Origin: Annona cherimola
Taxonomy: Eukaryota; Streptophyta; Magnoliopsida; Magnoliales; Annonaceae
Reading direction: 5' to 3'
Length of the DNA: 64,000 nucleotides
Assembly: GCA_030490835.1 (NCBI GenBank)
Contig: CM059971.1
Span: 44,068,012 to 44,132,011, forward strand
In this document: positions 23,003 to 34,639 of the stretch, piece after piece
Position numbering within the stretch: the first letter of the stretch is position 1
How the letters are laid out: the number at the start of each line of letters is the position of its first letter
The notes under the pieces: model-generated
Seen by the model: the letters and a program-made list of their open reading frames with translations, nothing else
Told to the model about the DNA's origin: nothing
Database searches by the model: none
Made by a program: the position numbers and the translations under genes

Positions 23003-24147
23003 ATGTCATTTGGTCCTAATTAAGTTAGTTGTGTAAAGATTAGTAATCTAGGTTCATTCATATTCACATGTCTTCCAACACATACAAACCTAACCAAGTT
23101 TTAGTTATGTGCTATATTCCCATGCATACAAGTAAAACAAGGTTGATAATCATATAACCTAATCATTATTACAAAGGGTTAATAGGTATATTCCTATCCA
23201 TATTAACATATAACACAACATGAGTTAGAATACATATGCCTTATATATGGATCTTATTCAAATCTCACTTTTCCAAGCATGAATTTGAATATTAGATCAA
23301 TCCACAAGGTTGCAAAGCTTGTAAACACATTAAGTATGATATATAAGGGTAATCTCAAGTAACACAAGTCACAACACAACAATATTATCAATTCAAGCAT
23401 AAGAAAACTAAATGTCATAAGCTATGAGTTCAAATCCTATATATCTCCCTCCATAAGAAGGTTTAGCCCATTAACATGACTTCAATTCCCATTAAAATCA
23501 AGTTACAATCATATCCAAGAACACAGAGGAAAGGAAAGAGAAAGGAAAGAGAATGAGAATGAGAAGAACTAAATCTCGGAAGCTTCCACCAGCGAGATCG
23601 GATCTCCTCTTTCGTTTGTGATGGAAAACGGATCTTTTTCCTTCTCTATGCGGCTGCTTTAGCGGCTCTCTCCATGCCTCTCCTCTCTGTATCCTCTAGA
23701 ACTCTAGGTTTCTATTTAAACATAACGGCCTGCGCAGCAAAACCTGCGCGTACGGATGCGTATCGATGCCTAGGCGCCAACTCTCTGGAGCTGCGTAACT
23801 TAGAAACTCTCTGGGATGACTCTGCATGTTAGTGAAGTGGCGCCTAGGCATAGCTGGTCGGCGCCTGGGCACCAGCCTGCCTGCTTCTTCACTTGGCTCT
23901 GTTCATTCTTCGACTCGCTCGCATGCCTATAATTCTCCGTCCTTCCTGTAAAAATGAATGAAACTAAATAACTGAACTAAAAATGCCTAATTTATATTAA
24001 AAATGCATGAAAACCACATAATGCTCTAAAAATGCAAAGCGAGTGAAAATTTAGCTAAATGGATGCAAACTAAACCTAATCTATTGGACTAACACGCAAA
24101 AATAGACTAAAATAGACCATGATAAGTCATATTTTTATGAGTTATCA
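23003..24147 (-). repeat. Athila-A 5' LTR, remaining part
   Basis: Continues the LTR interrupted at 9788. It includes the uninterrupted sequence corresponding to the solo-LTR insertion site of the other LTR (TTTAAACATAAC near 23716), GGCGCC palindromes (23764-23876) and the terminal inverted arms at 24120-24147, here mutated (AAGTCAT for AACTCGT). Confidence 0.9.
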
Positions 24148-24624
24148 GGTCCCGCCGAGTTGTAGGCGTTACATAAGGAGGGGTCCCAGTAGGAGATGAT
24201 TAGTTTTTATGAACTTTTATGAAAGTTTGTATAATTATGGCTTGATGACACTTTGTGATGGTTGATGGTTTTATGTGTAACACACATGTATAATTATGGT
24301 GTGGTATATGACATGTCTATATATATATGAGTGATATGTTATGACAAGTGGACATGTTGAGATTTTGTTTGATGAATGGATGTTTAATATTGTGAATGAT
24401 GAGAATAGTTATGATGATATAACTATATCTAAGGATTTTGAATGCATGAAATGAATGAATGGATATGAATGTTCATAATTGATGAATGATGGAATATGAC
24501 AGGGTTATGATTGTGTGATTTGGTGATGTGAAATTAACTGTATGATGATGACATGTATATATGATGACCTAACCCTAACCATGATTGAAAGTTATGTGCT
24601 TTTGATATATTCAAAAAAAGCACC
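24148..24624 (+). other. Leader or LTR remnant upstream of gypsy gag
   Basis: AT-rich with many ATG and TATATATA runs. No primer site or LTR end is recognisable. By position it should be the 5' leader of the gag that follows. Confidence 0.4.
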
Positions 24625-25270
24625 ATGGTTGATACAAGGTCAAGGGTCGAAAAGAACAAAGGAAAAGAAGTTGCTACAGAAGTTTCCAGCCAGCATGAGG
24701 TTGGAGAAGAGGGGTAGGCCAGGATCACAAGGGTTAAATCAAAGAAATCGTCAAAGACGAGAGAATGAAAGCCCGAAAATAGGGAAGAAGAATCGAGGTA
24801 GGCTAGAATAATCGAAGAAAGAGTAGTTACGGCGATAAAAGAAGCCATGCAGCAAGCTACTCAAGATTGGGCAACCCAAGCCGCAGACATTATCAAGGCT
24901 TGTGGGAGAGGACCCAACAGGCCCAAATGGGAAGTGTAGAAAAGGAATGACCCATTCTGACGGCTAACCCGATTCCCCCTATAGCACCCACAGTAGATGA
25001 GAATCAATTAATGGAAGCAGACAGGAGGGCAATAAATGCATTTCTTACGCAACGACCTCCTAAATTTACAGGTGAACCTAACCCCGTTCAAGCTGAACAA
25101 TGGATGACGGAGATTCGAAAGCTATTCAGGATATCTCCGTGTAATGATAGACAAAAGATGTTGTGTGTCACTCATCTGTTGGTAAAGTATGCACATGAGT
25201 GGTGGGAGGCAATGTTGATTACTATGCCGCACTTGGAGGAGGTGACTTGGCAAACATTCGGGGAAGAATT
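24625..25270 (+). pseudogene. gag: Ty3/gypsy gag fragment
   Basis: Starts MVDTRSRVEKNKGK, a chromovirus-style Gag start, and is broken by a TAG near 24715 and by frameshifts. From 25011 one frame encodes a Retrotrans_gag-type segment (AINAFLTQRPPKFTGEPNPVQAEQWMTE as key region; WW and FGEEFDE further on). It is truncated at 25270 by the Athila-B LTR. I infer that Athila-B inserted into this gag. If so, GAATT (25266-25270) is its left target duplication, whose partner would lie outside the window. Confidence 0.8.
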
Positions 25271-26764
25271 TGACGAGATGCATATATGTCTAATTAAAAT
25301 GCTCATTTTAAAGCAAGTATACATGCCGATCAAGTAATAAATAGTGAGTTAAGTATCGTTCCCACGAGAATATGGTCTAACTAAGATTATTAAATAGTTT
25401 AGTTGCTTTCGGTGAGTAGAAAAGAGATTTAATAATTAAGAAAGAAAATACCAAATGCATAAAAGAACTAGAGAAGAGTTTCATGGGACAGCTGGAATAC
25501 TAAAAGGGAATTATCGATTGGGGATGGCAGATGCGATAGTTGGGAATCCTTAAACCTAAACTGTACCACATTGGTTCCTTTTCATTACATTGTGCAGGAA
25601 TTTACTAGTCCAAGTTCAATAATCTTTTTATATATATTTTTCAACACATATAAAGCTAATTACACCACATTCAATCGCTATGTTCCCATGCAATTGAATG
25701 AAATGGAATTGATAGATACATAACTTGTTCATGACTACATAGGGTTTAACGGTATATTCCTATCCATTAAATAACTCCCCTTAACAAGAAGAAACCTATG
25801 CCCTACACATAGATTTGGTAGGGTTTTCCCTTTTCCAAGGATTAATCCTGCAATTAAATCATCTTACAAGGTAGCTAATCTGTAAAAAATATTAGACAAC
25901 ATATGCAAGGGTAAATCCACATCACACAATCATATAGAAATCAAATATTCATTTATAAATCTTTAAAGAACCAAAACAGTATAGTTAGATATCAATTCAT
26001 CCTAACTTCCCATCTATGGAAGTTTAGCTCAAATACATGGCATCAAAATCCATTACATCAATTATAAAAGTATTCCAAGAAAACAGAGAAAAGAAAATAG
26101 AAAGAGACAGAGAAAACTGAATCTCGGAAGCTTCCACCAACGAGATCGAATCTTCTCTTCAGATTGCGCTTGAAACGGGTTCTATTCCTTCTTTGTGTGG
26201 CTGCTCCGTTGGTTCTCTGTTCTTGTGCACGAATCCCTAGGTTTCTATTTAAATTACTCAGTTCACGTAGCACACATGCAGAAATGCACGTGCGCGAATT
26301 CGCCGTGGTGCCTAGGCACCAACTCTCTGTAAGCTTTGTAACTTGGAAACTTCCCGAAATGCATCTGTATGCAGTGAAGTGGCGCCTAGGCACCAACTCA
26401 CTTGAAGCATTTTTCCATGTCAGGTGCTGGAACTTCTAGCTAAAGCATGTAGGGTGGCGCCTAAGCACCGCTGGTCGGTGCCTGGGCGCCAGCCTACCTG
26501 CTTCTTCACTTGGCTCCGTTCATCATTCAACTCGCTCACATGCCTGTAATTGTCCATCCTTCCTGCAAAAATGACTGAATCTAAATAAATGAACTAAAAA
26601 TGATTATTTTATACTAAAAATGAGTAAAAACTACATAATGCTCTTAAAATGCAAAGCGAGTGAAAACTAAGCTAAATGGATGCAAACTGAATATAATCTC
26701 TTGGACTAACATGCAAAAATAGTCTGAAATGGGTCATGATAACTCGCATTTTCGCGAGTTATCG
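25271..26764 (-). repeat. Athila-B 3' LTR
   Basis: Left end TGACGAG (LTR end CTCGTCA on the minus strand). Right end is the inverted-arm terminus at 26737-26764, with one change in the last base. 1494 bp. GGYGCC palindromes at 26310-26490. Confidence 0.92.
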
Positions 26765-27545
26765 CCCCCCAAACTTAAATATTACTAGTCCTCGAGCAAC
26801 ACATGCAACATAATGAATGAATGAATAAATAAATGAAATTAGACTCTGTCAATTCAACCTAATTCCCATTATACTTCTAACAATCACATCTCTCTATTCA
26901 ACAAGAGAAAGAATAATCTGAACTTGAAAAATCATCCATCTCTCAAAACAAGACATGCATTTTCATTTTTCAATCTCGACCTAGGTTACATGTAGATGAC
27001 AGTATTTCTAGTACAAAGTAGTAATTCAATCATTCTAATTTTCCTCTTCATCAAAAGAAACTGGTTAGAAAATCAATACAAAGCAAGTGAACCAAGGTTT
27101 AAGCTGAATTAACTGGTCAAAGAACATGGTAATAATTCATTGAATTCCATTTTGCCTAACTGCACATTCTTTCCCCCCAAAACTTATTGCAAGACTCTCC
27201 TCACCATATTTCAGGATATCTGGAGATCTGTTTTTATCTTTTGTTTGAATTTTTTTTGGCTCCCCTCACCGTATATTAGGGTATCTGGGGAGAGTTTTCT
27301 TTTTAAAGCGTTATTACCGTGATTTTTCTTTGCTTTTTTACGCGAACCTTAACACTTGTTGATGCCAAGTCCCGGTTACTTAGCTTAAGTCAATCACCCT
27401 CTTTTTTATTATTTTGATAACTTGGTAGGGATACTGAACATGCAAGAAAATTTTGTAAAGTATTACCATTTATGAACCCATTAATTCCCTTAAAGCACGT
27501 GATTAACATTTGTTTAACTCAGTTCTTATTATTTCAGTTGAAAAA
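26765..27545 (-). other. Athila-B polypurine tract and 3' untranslated region
   Basis: CCCCCCAAACTTAAAT (minus: AAGTTTGGGGGG) abuts the LTR, followed by the AATATTACTAGTCCTCGAGCAAC stem-loop region and a second tract at 27172. It is homologous to 4346-5100; homology stops at about 27545. Confidence 0.8.
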
Positions 27546-28094
27546 CTTGATTTTGGGGTGGATTTGAGTGGAATCTTGGAATGGGGAGAAGATGGAAATG
27601 GAATGGAGAATGGAGATGATGGAATGGGGATGTGATTGAGGATGAAATGGGGATTGAATGGAGTGGAATGGGGGGTGAATCTTCTTGCTTAAGCTTGGAG
27701 AGGAAAAATGGAGAGAAGAAACGGCACCAGGGCTTGGGGTTAGGGTTTTAACCCTAACCCGAGCCTTATAAGCTCGTCTGGGTCGCGCTGTCCACGACTC
27801 GGCGCCTAGGCGCCACTTATGCTCTCTGGATTTCTCAGGATCATCCTCACGGCGTCGGGGTGTCATGTTGGGGCGTCGCGGCGCCACTGTTCTTCAGCGA
27901 CCTTTCTGAAATTTTGCTCCCAACTGCTTCCTAGCATGAATTTCATGAAATTGAGCTCCAAATCAACATCTTACATATCAAAAATAGGTAAAAATGAGTA
28001 ATGGGTTGCCTCCCATTTAGGGCTAAGTTTAACATCCTCAGCCTGACGTTCTCGCTGTTCAGGGATCCTTCAAAACCACCACCTCCTTGCAACG
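27546..28094 (-). other. Athila-B region between integrase and 3' untranslated region
   Basis: No convincing coding frame. Bases 27560-27690 are a G/A-rich run of degenerate GGAATGG repeats. GGGTTAGGGTTTTAACCCTAACCC at 27739-27762 is a 24-bp palindrome. GGCGCC palindromes lie at 27801-27890. In full Athila elements this interval can hold an extra ORF, but I cannot recognise one. Confidence 0.5.
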
Positions 28095-29077
28095 CTATAG
28101 ATCGTCTCCCATGTAATGCTTTGGGCGTTGTCCATTCACAATGAAACTACTACGGATGCCTCGTTAAGAACTTCCACTGCTCCGTGCTCAGTTATCTTTA
28201 GCACAATGAATGGTCCCGACCATCGTGATTTGAACTTTCCTAGAAACAACTTCAATCTTGAATTGAAAAGCAGGACTCTTTGACTTGGCTCGAATCTATG
28301 TAGCAGAATCTTCTTGTTATGCCATTTCTTCACTTTTTCCTTTTAAATCTTGGCATTCTCATACGCCTGCATTCTGAATTCGTCCAACTCATTGAGTTGC
28401 AGCAATCGACGCTCACCAGCTTGTTGCATGTCCAGGTTTAGCTTCTTTATCGCCTAGTAAGCGTTACGTTCCAACTCAAGCGGCAGATGGCAAGCCTTTC
28501 TATAAACCAGTTGGTAAGGAGACATTCCAAACTTGGTTTTGTAGGCGGTTCATAAGCCCATAGTGCGTCATCCAACTTGATAGTCCAGTCCTTTCGAGAT
28601 GACCTAATCGTTTTCTCCAGAATTTATTTCAATTCTCTATTGGCCAACTCGACTTGTCTATTGGCTTGTGGATGATAAGTTGTTGTCACCCTATGGCGTA
28701 CTCCATATTTGTGCAAAATTGCCATGAACTACCGGTTACAAAAATGCGAGCCTCCATCACTAATAATCACCCGGGGGATGCCAAAACACGTAAAAATGTT
28801 CTTCTTTACAAATTTGAGAACCGTTTTGGCATCGCCCGCTTGAGTGGGTATTGCTTCAACCCATTTAGACACATAATCCACTGCTACCAAGATATATTGA
28901 TTGCCGAAGGATGGGATGAAGGGTCCCATGAAGTCAATACCCCGTACATCGAATATCTCCACTTCGATGACATTAGTGAGCACCATTTCATGTCTTTTGG
29001 AGATGTTACCCGTCCGCTAGCATTGATCGCACCTTTTGACGTAGAGATGGGCATCTTTGAATAACAGTGACTAGTAA
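28095..29077 (-). pseudogene. Athila-B integrase fragment
   Basis: Minus-strand core motifs [12 protein letters not shown] (first Asp), IISDGGSHF (second Asp) and VELANRELK (Glu) are present. The C-terminal part has FLGKFKSRWSGPF and ends VNGQRPKHYMGDDL at the stop 28095-28097. Stops follow CNR and REL, and one frameshift falls near 28560. The N-terminal zinc finger is missing because Tekay-A inserted at 29078. Confidence 0.88.
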
Positions 29078-32000
29078 TGTGGCGCCCCAGCCCGAGCATC
29101 ACAACCTTACCTCAAGACCGTTCGACTGGTAAACGTGATCAGGATTGTTGCCCTGTCACACGGCAGGTTTTAACGGATATTTATCCAGTTAATCCTAACT
29201 CCTTAGGATTTTATATCATTTATACATTCTATTTCCATCAAATGCCATTTTAGGCCATTATATCATTTGAGAGTTACACATGTCATCTCATAATCTTCAT
29301 ACTTAACCATATCATGATATTTCATGCCTTAGCATTTACCCATAAAAAAATTTTCGCCAATCCATAGGCATAAAACATAACATAATCCTTCTACAACATT
29401 GAATAACAATTTAATTGTTAACATTCATAAGTTCATATACACCTCATGGAATTCGTTCATCCTTGAATCTCCACCTGTGCTCCTTGCCTCCTTCCTTTCC
29501 CCTGTCTATGGGTTTGGAAAACAAAACGTGAGTTGAAATTCAACTCAATAAGCAAGCTTAGGGTTTTCATGCAATTCATTTTGAAAACAACATTCTTTAA
29601 AAATATTTTCCTTAATTCAGTAGAGACACTTAGCAAATGATCAACTACCTACGGAGCAAAAACGTTTTTATAAAACTTGCATAAACATTTCATGAAAAAC
29701 CATTCACGTAAACCATTCGTAAACATTTCATAAACATTGGATGTGCAAATTCATCATTTCCATTGATGACGTTATCCTTCATGTGACGGTACGCTAGCAC
29801 GGGGAACACTCTTTCATAGCATGATCCTTTCCGTCCTTGGCGCTGGACCTACCGACTTGGCAACGTCAAGGGGGACTCCTTGTCTACTTACTACCTTGAC
29901 TAGCCTACTTGATTTCCATTCATGCATGACTTTTAGTCACCCGCGATATTATATACCCTCTTACACATGGAACTTGTCATTCTCATGTAGAGAATTCTTT
30001 GCACCATCCCTCTTTAAACACCATTTCAATGAAACATCATTTCAAATCCATACTTCATCACATTTCAAGCGTAATTGTGAAACAATATGCAATCATTTAT
30101 TTCAACAGAAATAAATATTTCAATACTCATATAGACAAGGAATGGCCATCCTTAAACACCTTGTAATGAAAACCAAAATCATTTAGCAAGCTGTTTGCTT
30201 ACCTCGCTTGCTTAGCTTTCAGTTTCGCTTATCCCTTTGTCGTTGCCTATACATATAAGAATGATATAACATTAATATATTTCCTTTGCTTGCATTCAAC
30301 TCTGTTTTCCAACCCATTTCCTTTAACATACATAATTCATTCGACTTCTCAAGTCGTTATGCCCGTATAGCACGTACTTGTGCACTACATGGCCTATTAC
30401 ACATCACATTAAATCCCTTAAGTAGGGTAATCATTAAATCACATAATAATCATCCAATAATTATTATTTAATGTCTCATTATCTTCCTTAAGCCATTTTC
30501 CACTTATTTTCCAAAATTCACACATCGGTGCTCATTTTAAGCACCCGTTGTCGCCTTAAGCCTCATTAATTAATCTCAAAGTTTGATATTAACATCATGA
30601 AATTCTAAACAGAAATTTATTCATAAAATTTATCATATTTTCATGCATTTTTGCACAAAATCAATTTACTGAGGTCATTTACCACTCAAACATGTCTATC
30701 CTTTCACATATAGCCATTTAACAACACATATATGAGGCATTTCATAAAATTTTCCAAGTCAGAAATTTAATCCAAATTTCAGCATGATAATTATCCTTAA
30801 TTACCACTGTACTTAGGGTATTTTTATGGAATTTAAATCCACTAATCATAGGTTTTCCAAAACAGCAACTTTGGAACCCTTTTTTCACCCGTTTAACGTG
30901 TCTTTTGACACATAACCCTAAGCAGATTTATAAATCCGAATTTTCAGAAAATAATCCCACTTTTCCTAACCCAAATTAATTTTATTAACATATATATCAA
31001 TTTGGATAATTTCTACATAGGTTTCATATTTCTTTTTGATTTGTTTCTCCAACTATCCACATATGCTGAAATCAGGCGTACTAAAATCTCAAAATCTTGA
31101 ATTAATATCAAATCAAGAATTTTTGGTCTGAAATTTCTACCATAACTTAATAATAACTGTATTAATTAACCAAAATAAATATTTCCAGCACAAAAAATTA
31201 AGCATTTATATTTATTTTGGTATTTTTACCTTTTTGGACAGCAGAATCCATTTTCAGACAGTTGAATGACGTTAATTATGGGGTATATTTATACCCATAA
31301 AAACCTAATTTTTATTTTTTCTGTATGATCCTCAGTATGTCTTACATATCCTGTAAAATTTTTACCCTAAAATTCCTTATATAAAAATTATTAAAAATCC
31401 TTTTCTACAACTGATCCTGTCACCCGTTTTACCCTGTTTAGGTGAATCTTCTCGGATTTTTAATTTGCAAAGTAATTATCATTTGAAGATGAAAATTGGG
31501 TAGTTCATTAATCACACCATAATTATTATTATAAAAAATTTTTATACTAAAATGCATCCATTTACTATTCCGTTCATATTTTAGTTTACAACATCATAAA
31601 ACTTCCAGATTTGAGGCATAAAATCAAAATAACCATATACTTACTTGATTAATTGATAATCCCTCTTTTTCCACTTCTTTTTTCTTCTCTTTTCTTCCTC
31701 CTTGGTGGCCTATAGCTGGGACGTGAGCTGCTGCCTTGGGGAGATAGGATTTCAGCACTTATAATAATTTCCAAAGTCCCTTCTATGTGAACGTGAATGG
31801 CCTTACATAGGTGCTGGATTTTCCAGCTGTGGGCCCCACTTCTTGGGCCATTTTCCACAGCCAATTAATGCCTCCTTATCCTCTTAATGTGCTGGATTAA
31901 TATTAGCCAAGTAAAATAATTTTTACACCTTTTAATAAAACCAAAAATCTGCTCACATCTTGACCGTCCACTTGTCCACAATTGCCCTTCTTTACTTAGC

Positions 32001-32599
32001 TCTTAAGCAACTAGTTACTTGCTCTCCAAGAAAACCAAATTAACTTAATCCATTCCATTCATCTCATAGATTTCATAATTTTATTCCATCGTTTCAAATT
32101 TCATCTCAAACCGACGTTTCTACGTCAAGTTATGACCACTTGAATTTATCTTTTGGATTTGGGAATAAAAATAATTAATTATTAACTAATCCCATCATGA
32201 TTCCCTTAATCCATTCTATTCATAAGATTGGGCCCACCTTCGTGAGCTTACCTTTTAAATTTCATCGAAATCCGCCTTGTGGGCGTCAAGTTATGAATTT
32301 TCCATCATTTTTCTCCTTAATTCCATAATTACACTTTAATCTCCATAAATTAAATCATGGTAATTAACATGATTATTCATGACACCTTGTCACCGTTAAA
32401 TCCTCATTAAGCCCCTCGGGTCATACCGACTCACTCTAGGCTCCGGCGATTAAATTTTTAATCACCGTTTCTAATAGAAACCCTAATTCAAAATATCATT
32501 AAATTCTAAAATCATCCAAAAATTCCATTTAATTCACATATAAGTCACATGTACATGTTCAATGCACACATTAAATCCTCCTTAGGTTGGGGTTTCACA
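29078..32599 (-). repeat. Tekay-A 3' LTR
   Basis: On the minus strand TGTGAAACCCCAACC (32599) to GGGGCGCCACA (29078), 3522 bp. AT-rich with few repeats. A purine-rich leader near 31660-31730 and the CTTACTGAG-like block near 29540 match other Tekay LTRs here. Confidence 0.92.
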
Positions 32600-32808
32600 A
32601 TCCTTCCCCCTTATAACAGGTTTCGTCCCGAAACCGTCTATTCTTTAATTAATCGGGTATTCCCTTTCTACTTCTTCTCTTAGTTTCCAAATATTCTTGC
32701 TTTCAGAACATTTGTCCCATTGAACATCAACACATTTAATTAATCATAGCTAACCTACATATAAAGAATTTCACCTGTATTATTTTATCGATTTCCTCTA
32801 CAAGTCCC
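32600..32808 (-). pseudogene. Tekay-A polypurine tract and chromodomain tail
   Basis: ATAAGGGGGAAGGAT (minus) abuts the LTR. Upstream, the minus strand encodes CVDVQWDKCSESKNIWKLREEVEREYP, the final beta-strand and helix of a Tekay chromodomain, with the stop at 32645-32647. This domain normally steers integration to marked chromatin. It is truncated at about 32808 within the chromodomain. Confidence 0.75.
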
Positions 32809-33971
32809 GGATATATCACGCCCGCATCTAGCCATTTGATGACCTCCTCCTTGACCACATCTTTCATGATAGGGTTCAGTCTTCTTTGCGCTTCAATGGA
32901 TGGCCTGGAATTCTCCTCCACTTGAATTTTATGCATGCAAAAGGATGGGCTGATACCTCTGATATCGACGATGGTCCATCCTATTGCCTTTTTATGGTTC
33001 CTGAGCACTCTAAGCAGTTTTTCTTCATGCACAGGATCCAATGTAGAAGAAATGATCACCGGGAGTGAGGATTTCGCTTCTAGGTAGACATATCTTAGGT
33101 GCTTTGGCAGAGGTTTCACCTCCAGAACAGGCGGCTCTCTAATTGACGGCTTCAAATGTTTGAAAGAATCTGGTTTGAGCTCGAGCGACTCGAACTTCTG
33201 CGGGTATCGTGTAAAGGTTAGAGCTTGTTGTAAGTAGCGTATCATTTCTATCGATTCATCGTCAGATTCATTGATTTCTCCAACCAGCGATGCTTCTAGA
33301 ATGTCCTTGTAAGATGTGACTTGGAATTCAGTTTGAAGTACTGAATCCACCATATCGATCATTAAGCATTCCTCTGGATCATTCGGTAGTTGCATCGCCT
33401 TGAACACGCTGAATGTAACATGATCATTTTGAACCAGCATGGTTAGCTCTCCAACTTGTACATCAATGATAGCCTTGCCTATTGCAAGGAAAGGCCGACC
33501 TAGGATAATTGGCACGTCTCGATCTTCTTCCTAATCCAGAATGATGAAATCTACTGGGAAAATGATCTTGTCCACTTTGACAAGAACATCTTCAATGATG
33601 CCCTCCGGATATGTCATAGACAGATCCGCCAGTTGCAACATGACTGTTGTAGGTCGAGCTTCCCCAATACCCAGCTTTCTGAAAATTGACTTGGGCATTA
33701 AATTTATACTGGCTCCCAAGTCACATAGGGCTCTCCCGAAGTACTGGTTTCCAATCGTGCATGGGATAGTAAAGCTCCCTGGATCTTTGAGCTTGGGCAG
33801 CAGCTTCCTCTGCACCATGGCACTCACCTCCTCTGCTAATGCCACTGTTTCGAATTTTGTCAATTGCCTTTTCTTCGACAGAACATCTTTCATAAATTTT
33901 GCATAACTTGGCATCTGCTCCAAGGCTTCGACAAGAGGTATGTTGACATGCAGCTGTTTTAAAACTTCCAA
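32809..33971 (-). pseudogene. Athila-B protease and RT start
   Basis: The minus frame from 33971 includes the aspartic protease site DLGAS (Asp at residue 84 of this frame), the flap region and PVDFIILD, then a TAG at about 33528-33530 where the sister copy has TAT. It resumes with DVPIILGRPFLA and runs through the linker to RT (ILEVKPLPKHLRYVYLEA as shared motif; EEVIKWLDAGVIYP). It is joined to Tekay-A sequence right after VIYP, before any RT catalytic residue. Confidence 0.88.
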
Positions 33972-34639
33972 GAATTTCTTGAACTGGCCTTCCTTGTTCT
34001 TTGAAAATCTTTGAGAAAATGGAGGAGGAGGCCTTTGAATTGTGGTTGTTTCATTATCAAGCTGCTTTTGGTTTTTGTTTGGTTCCTCTGCCTCCTGTGA
34101 CTAATGAATCAGAGGATTAGTGGCTTTAGTTTCAACTTCTGGCAAAGTTACGTCTGGTAGCTGCTTTCCACTATGCAATGTAACTGCTTGCACTTGCTCT
34201 TTGCCTTTTCCTTTTGGGTTTTGTTCAGTATCACTTGGCAATGCACCTTGAGGTCGGTCGTTTAGTGCTGAAGTGAGTTAGCCGATCTGTGCTTCCAATT
34301 TTCTATTTGTCGTTATCTGGGATTGCATGAATTGCATGAAAAGATTTTCCAAATCCGATTTCTTTTCTTCTCAAGGAGGTGGATTGAGTGGAACTGGTTT
34401 GGCTGTTTGTTGCTGAGAGGGCTACTGTGAGAATCCCGGTGGCTGATTCGACCTTGTCTGGTTATTCCATAAGAAATTGGGATGATTTCTCTAGCCTTGA
34501 TTGTAGTTGTTTGCATATGGATTCGCTGGATTTCTCTAGAAATTACCATAGTAATTAATGGACTCCAAATTGGAGGCACATTGATCACTGGGGTGGCCAA
34601 ATTCTCCGCATCACGTACAATATTTTACTGCTGCCGGTT
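33972..34639 (-). pseudogene. gag: Athila-B Gag C-terminal part
   Basis: The minus strand encodes the zinc knuckle (CGEFGHPSDQC) near 34570-34605, then NLESINYYGNF, a Pro/Gln-rich stretch and LENLFMQFMQSQ. At least two stops sit where relatives have Gln or Trp (after GNF and after NQG), consistent with CAG or TGG becoming TAG. The N-terminal capsid part was cut off by Tekay-B at 34640. Confidence 0.8.

Larger units (their letters stand above)
1278..24147 (-). mobile_element. Athila-A: non-autonomous Athila-like element with nested insertions
   Basis: Order on the minus strand: 5' LTR (24147 down to 9492, split by copia insertions), tRNA-Asp-type primer site (9468-9485), a capsid-less gag-like pseudogene (8405-9330), a spacer, a small acidic ORF (7130-7372), the 3' untranslated part, a polypurine tract next to 4345, and the 3' LTR (4345 down to 1278). 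There is no protease, reverse transcriptase or integrase. Without insertions it would be roughly 6.5-7 kb. The left end is truncated, so its target duplication cannot be checked. Athila-D (46307-50796) belongs to the same deleted family. Confidence 0.85.
29078..32808 (-). mobile_element. Tekay-A: truncated chromovirus in the Athila-B integrase
   Basis: A complete 3' LTR (29078-32599), polypurine tract and the last part of the chromodomain (32645-32808) remain. Beyond about 32808 the sequence returns to Athila-B, but at the RT start rather than integrase. One deletion therefore removed most of Tekay-A and about 2 kb of Athila-B. The left target repeat would be AGTAA (29073-29077). Confidence 0.85.

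Noticed and set aside
24570..24585. Telomere-like CCTAACCCTAACC
   Set aside because: Only two repeat units; the similar string at 27739-27762 is part of a palindrome, not a telomeric array.
26164..26439. 91-codon frame with a hydrophobic start in the Athila-B LTR
   Set aside because: Lies within LTR sequence, is not conserved in the other Athila LTRs, and the hydrophobic run is a chance reading.
28654..29064. 136-codon plus-strand frame
   Set aside because: It is antisense to the Athila-B integrase core and has no recognisable motif; likewise 41849-42202 opposite Athila-C integrase.
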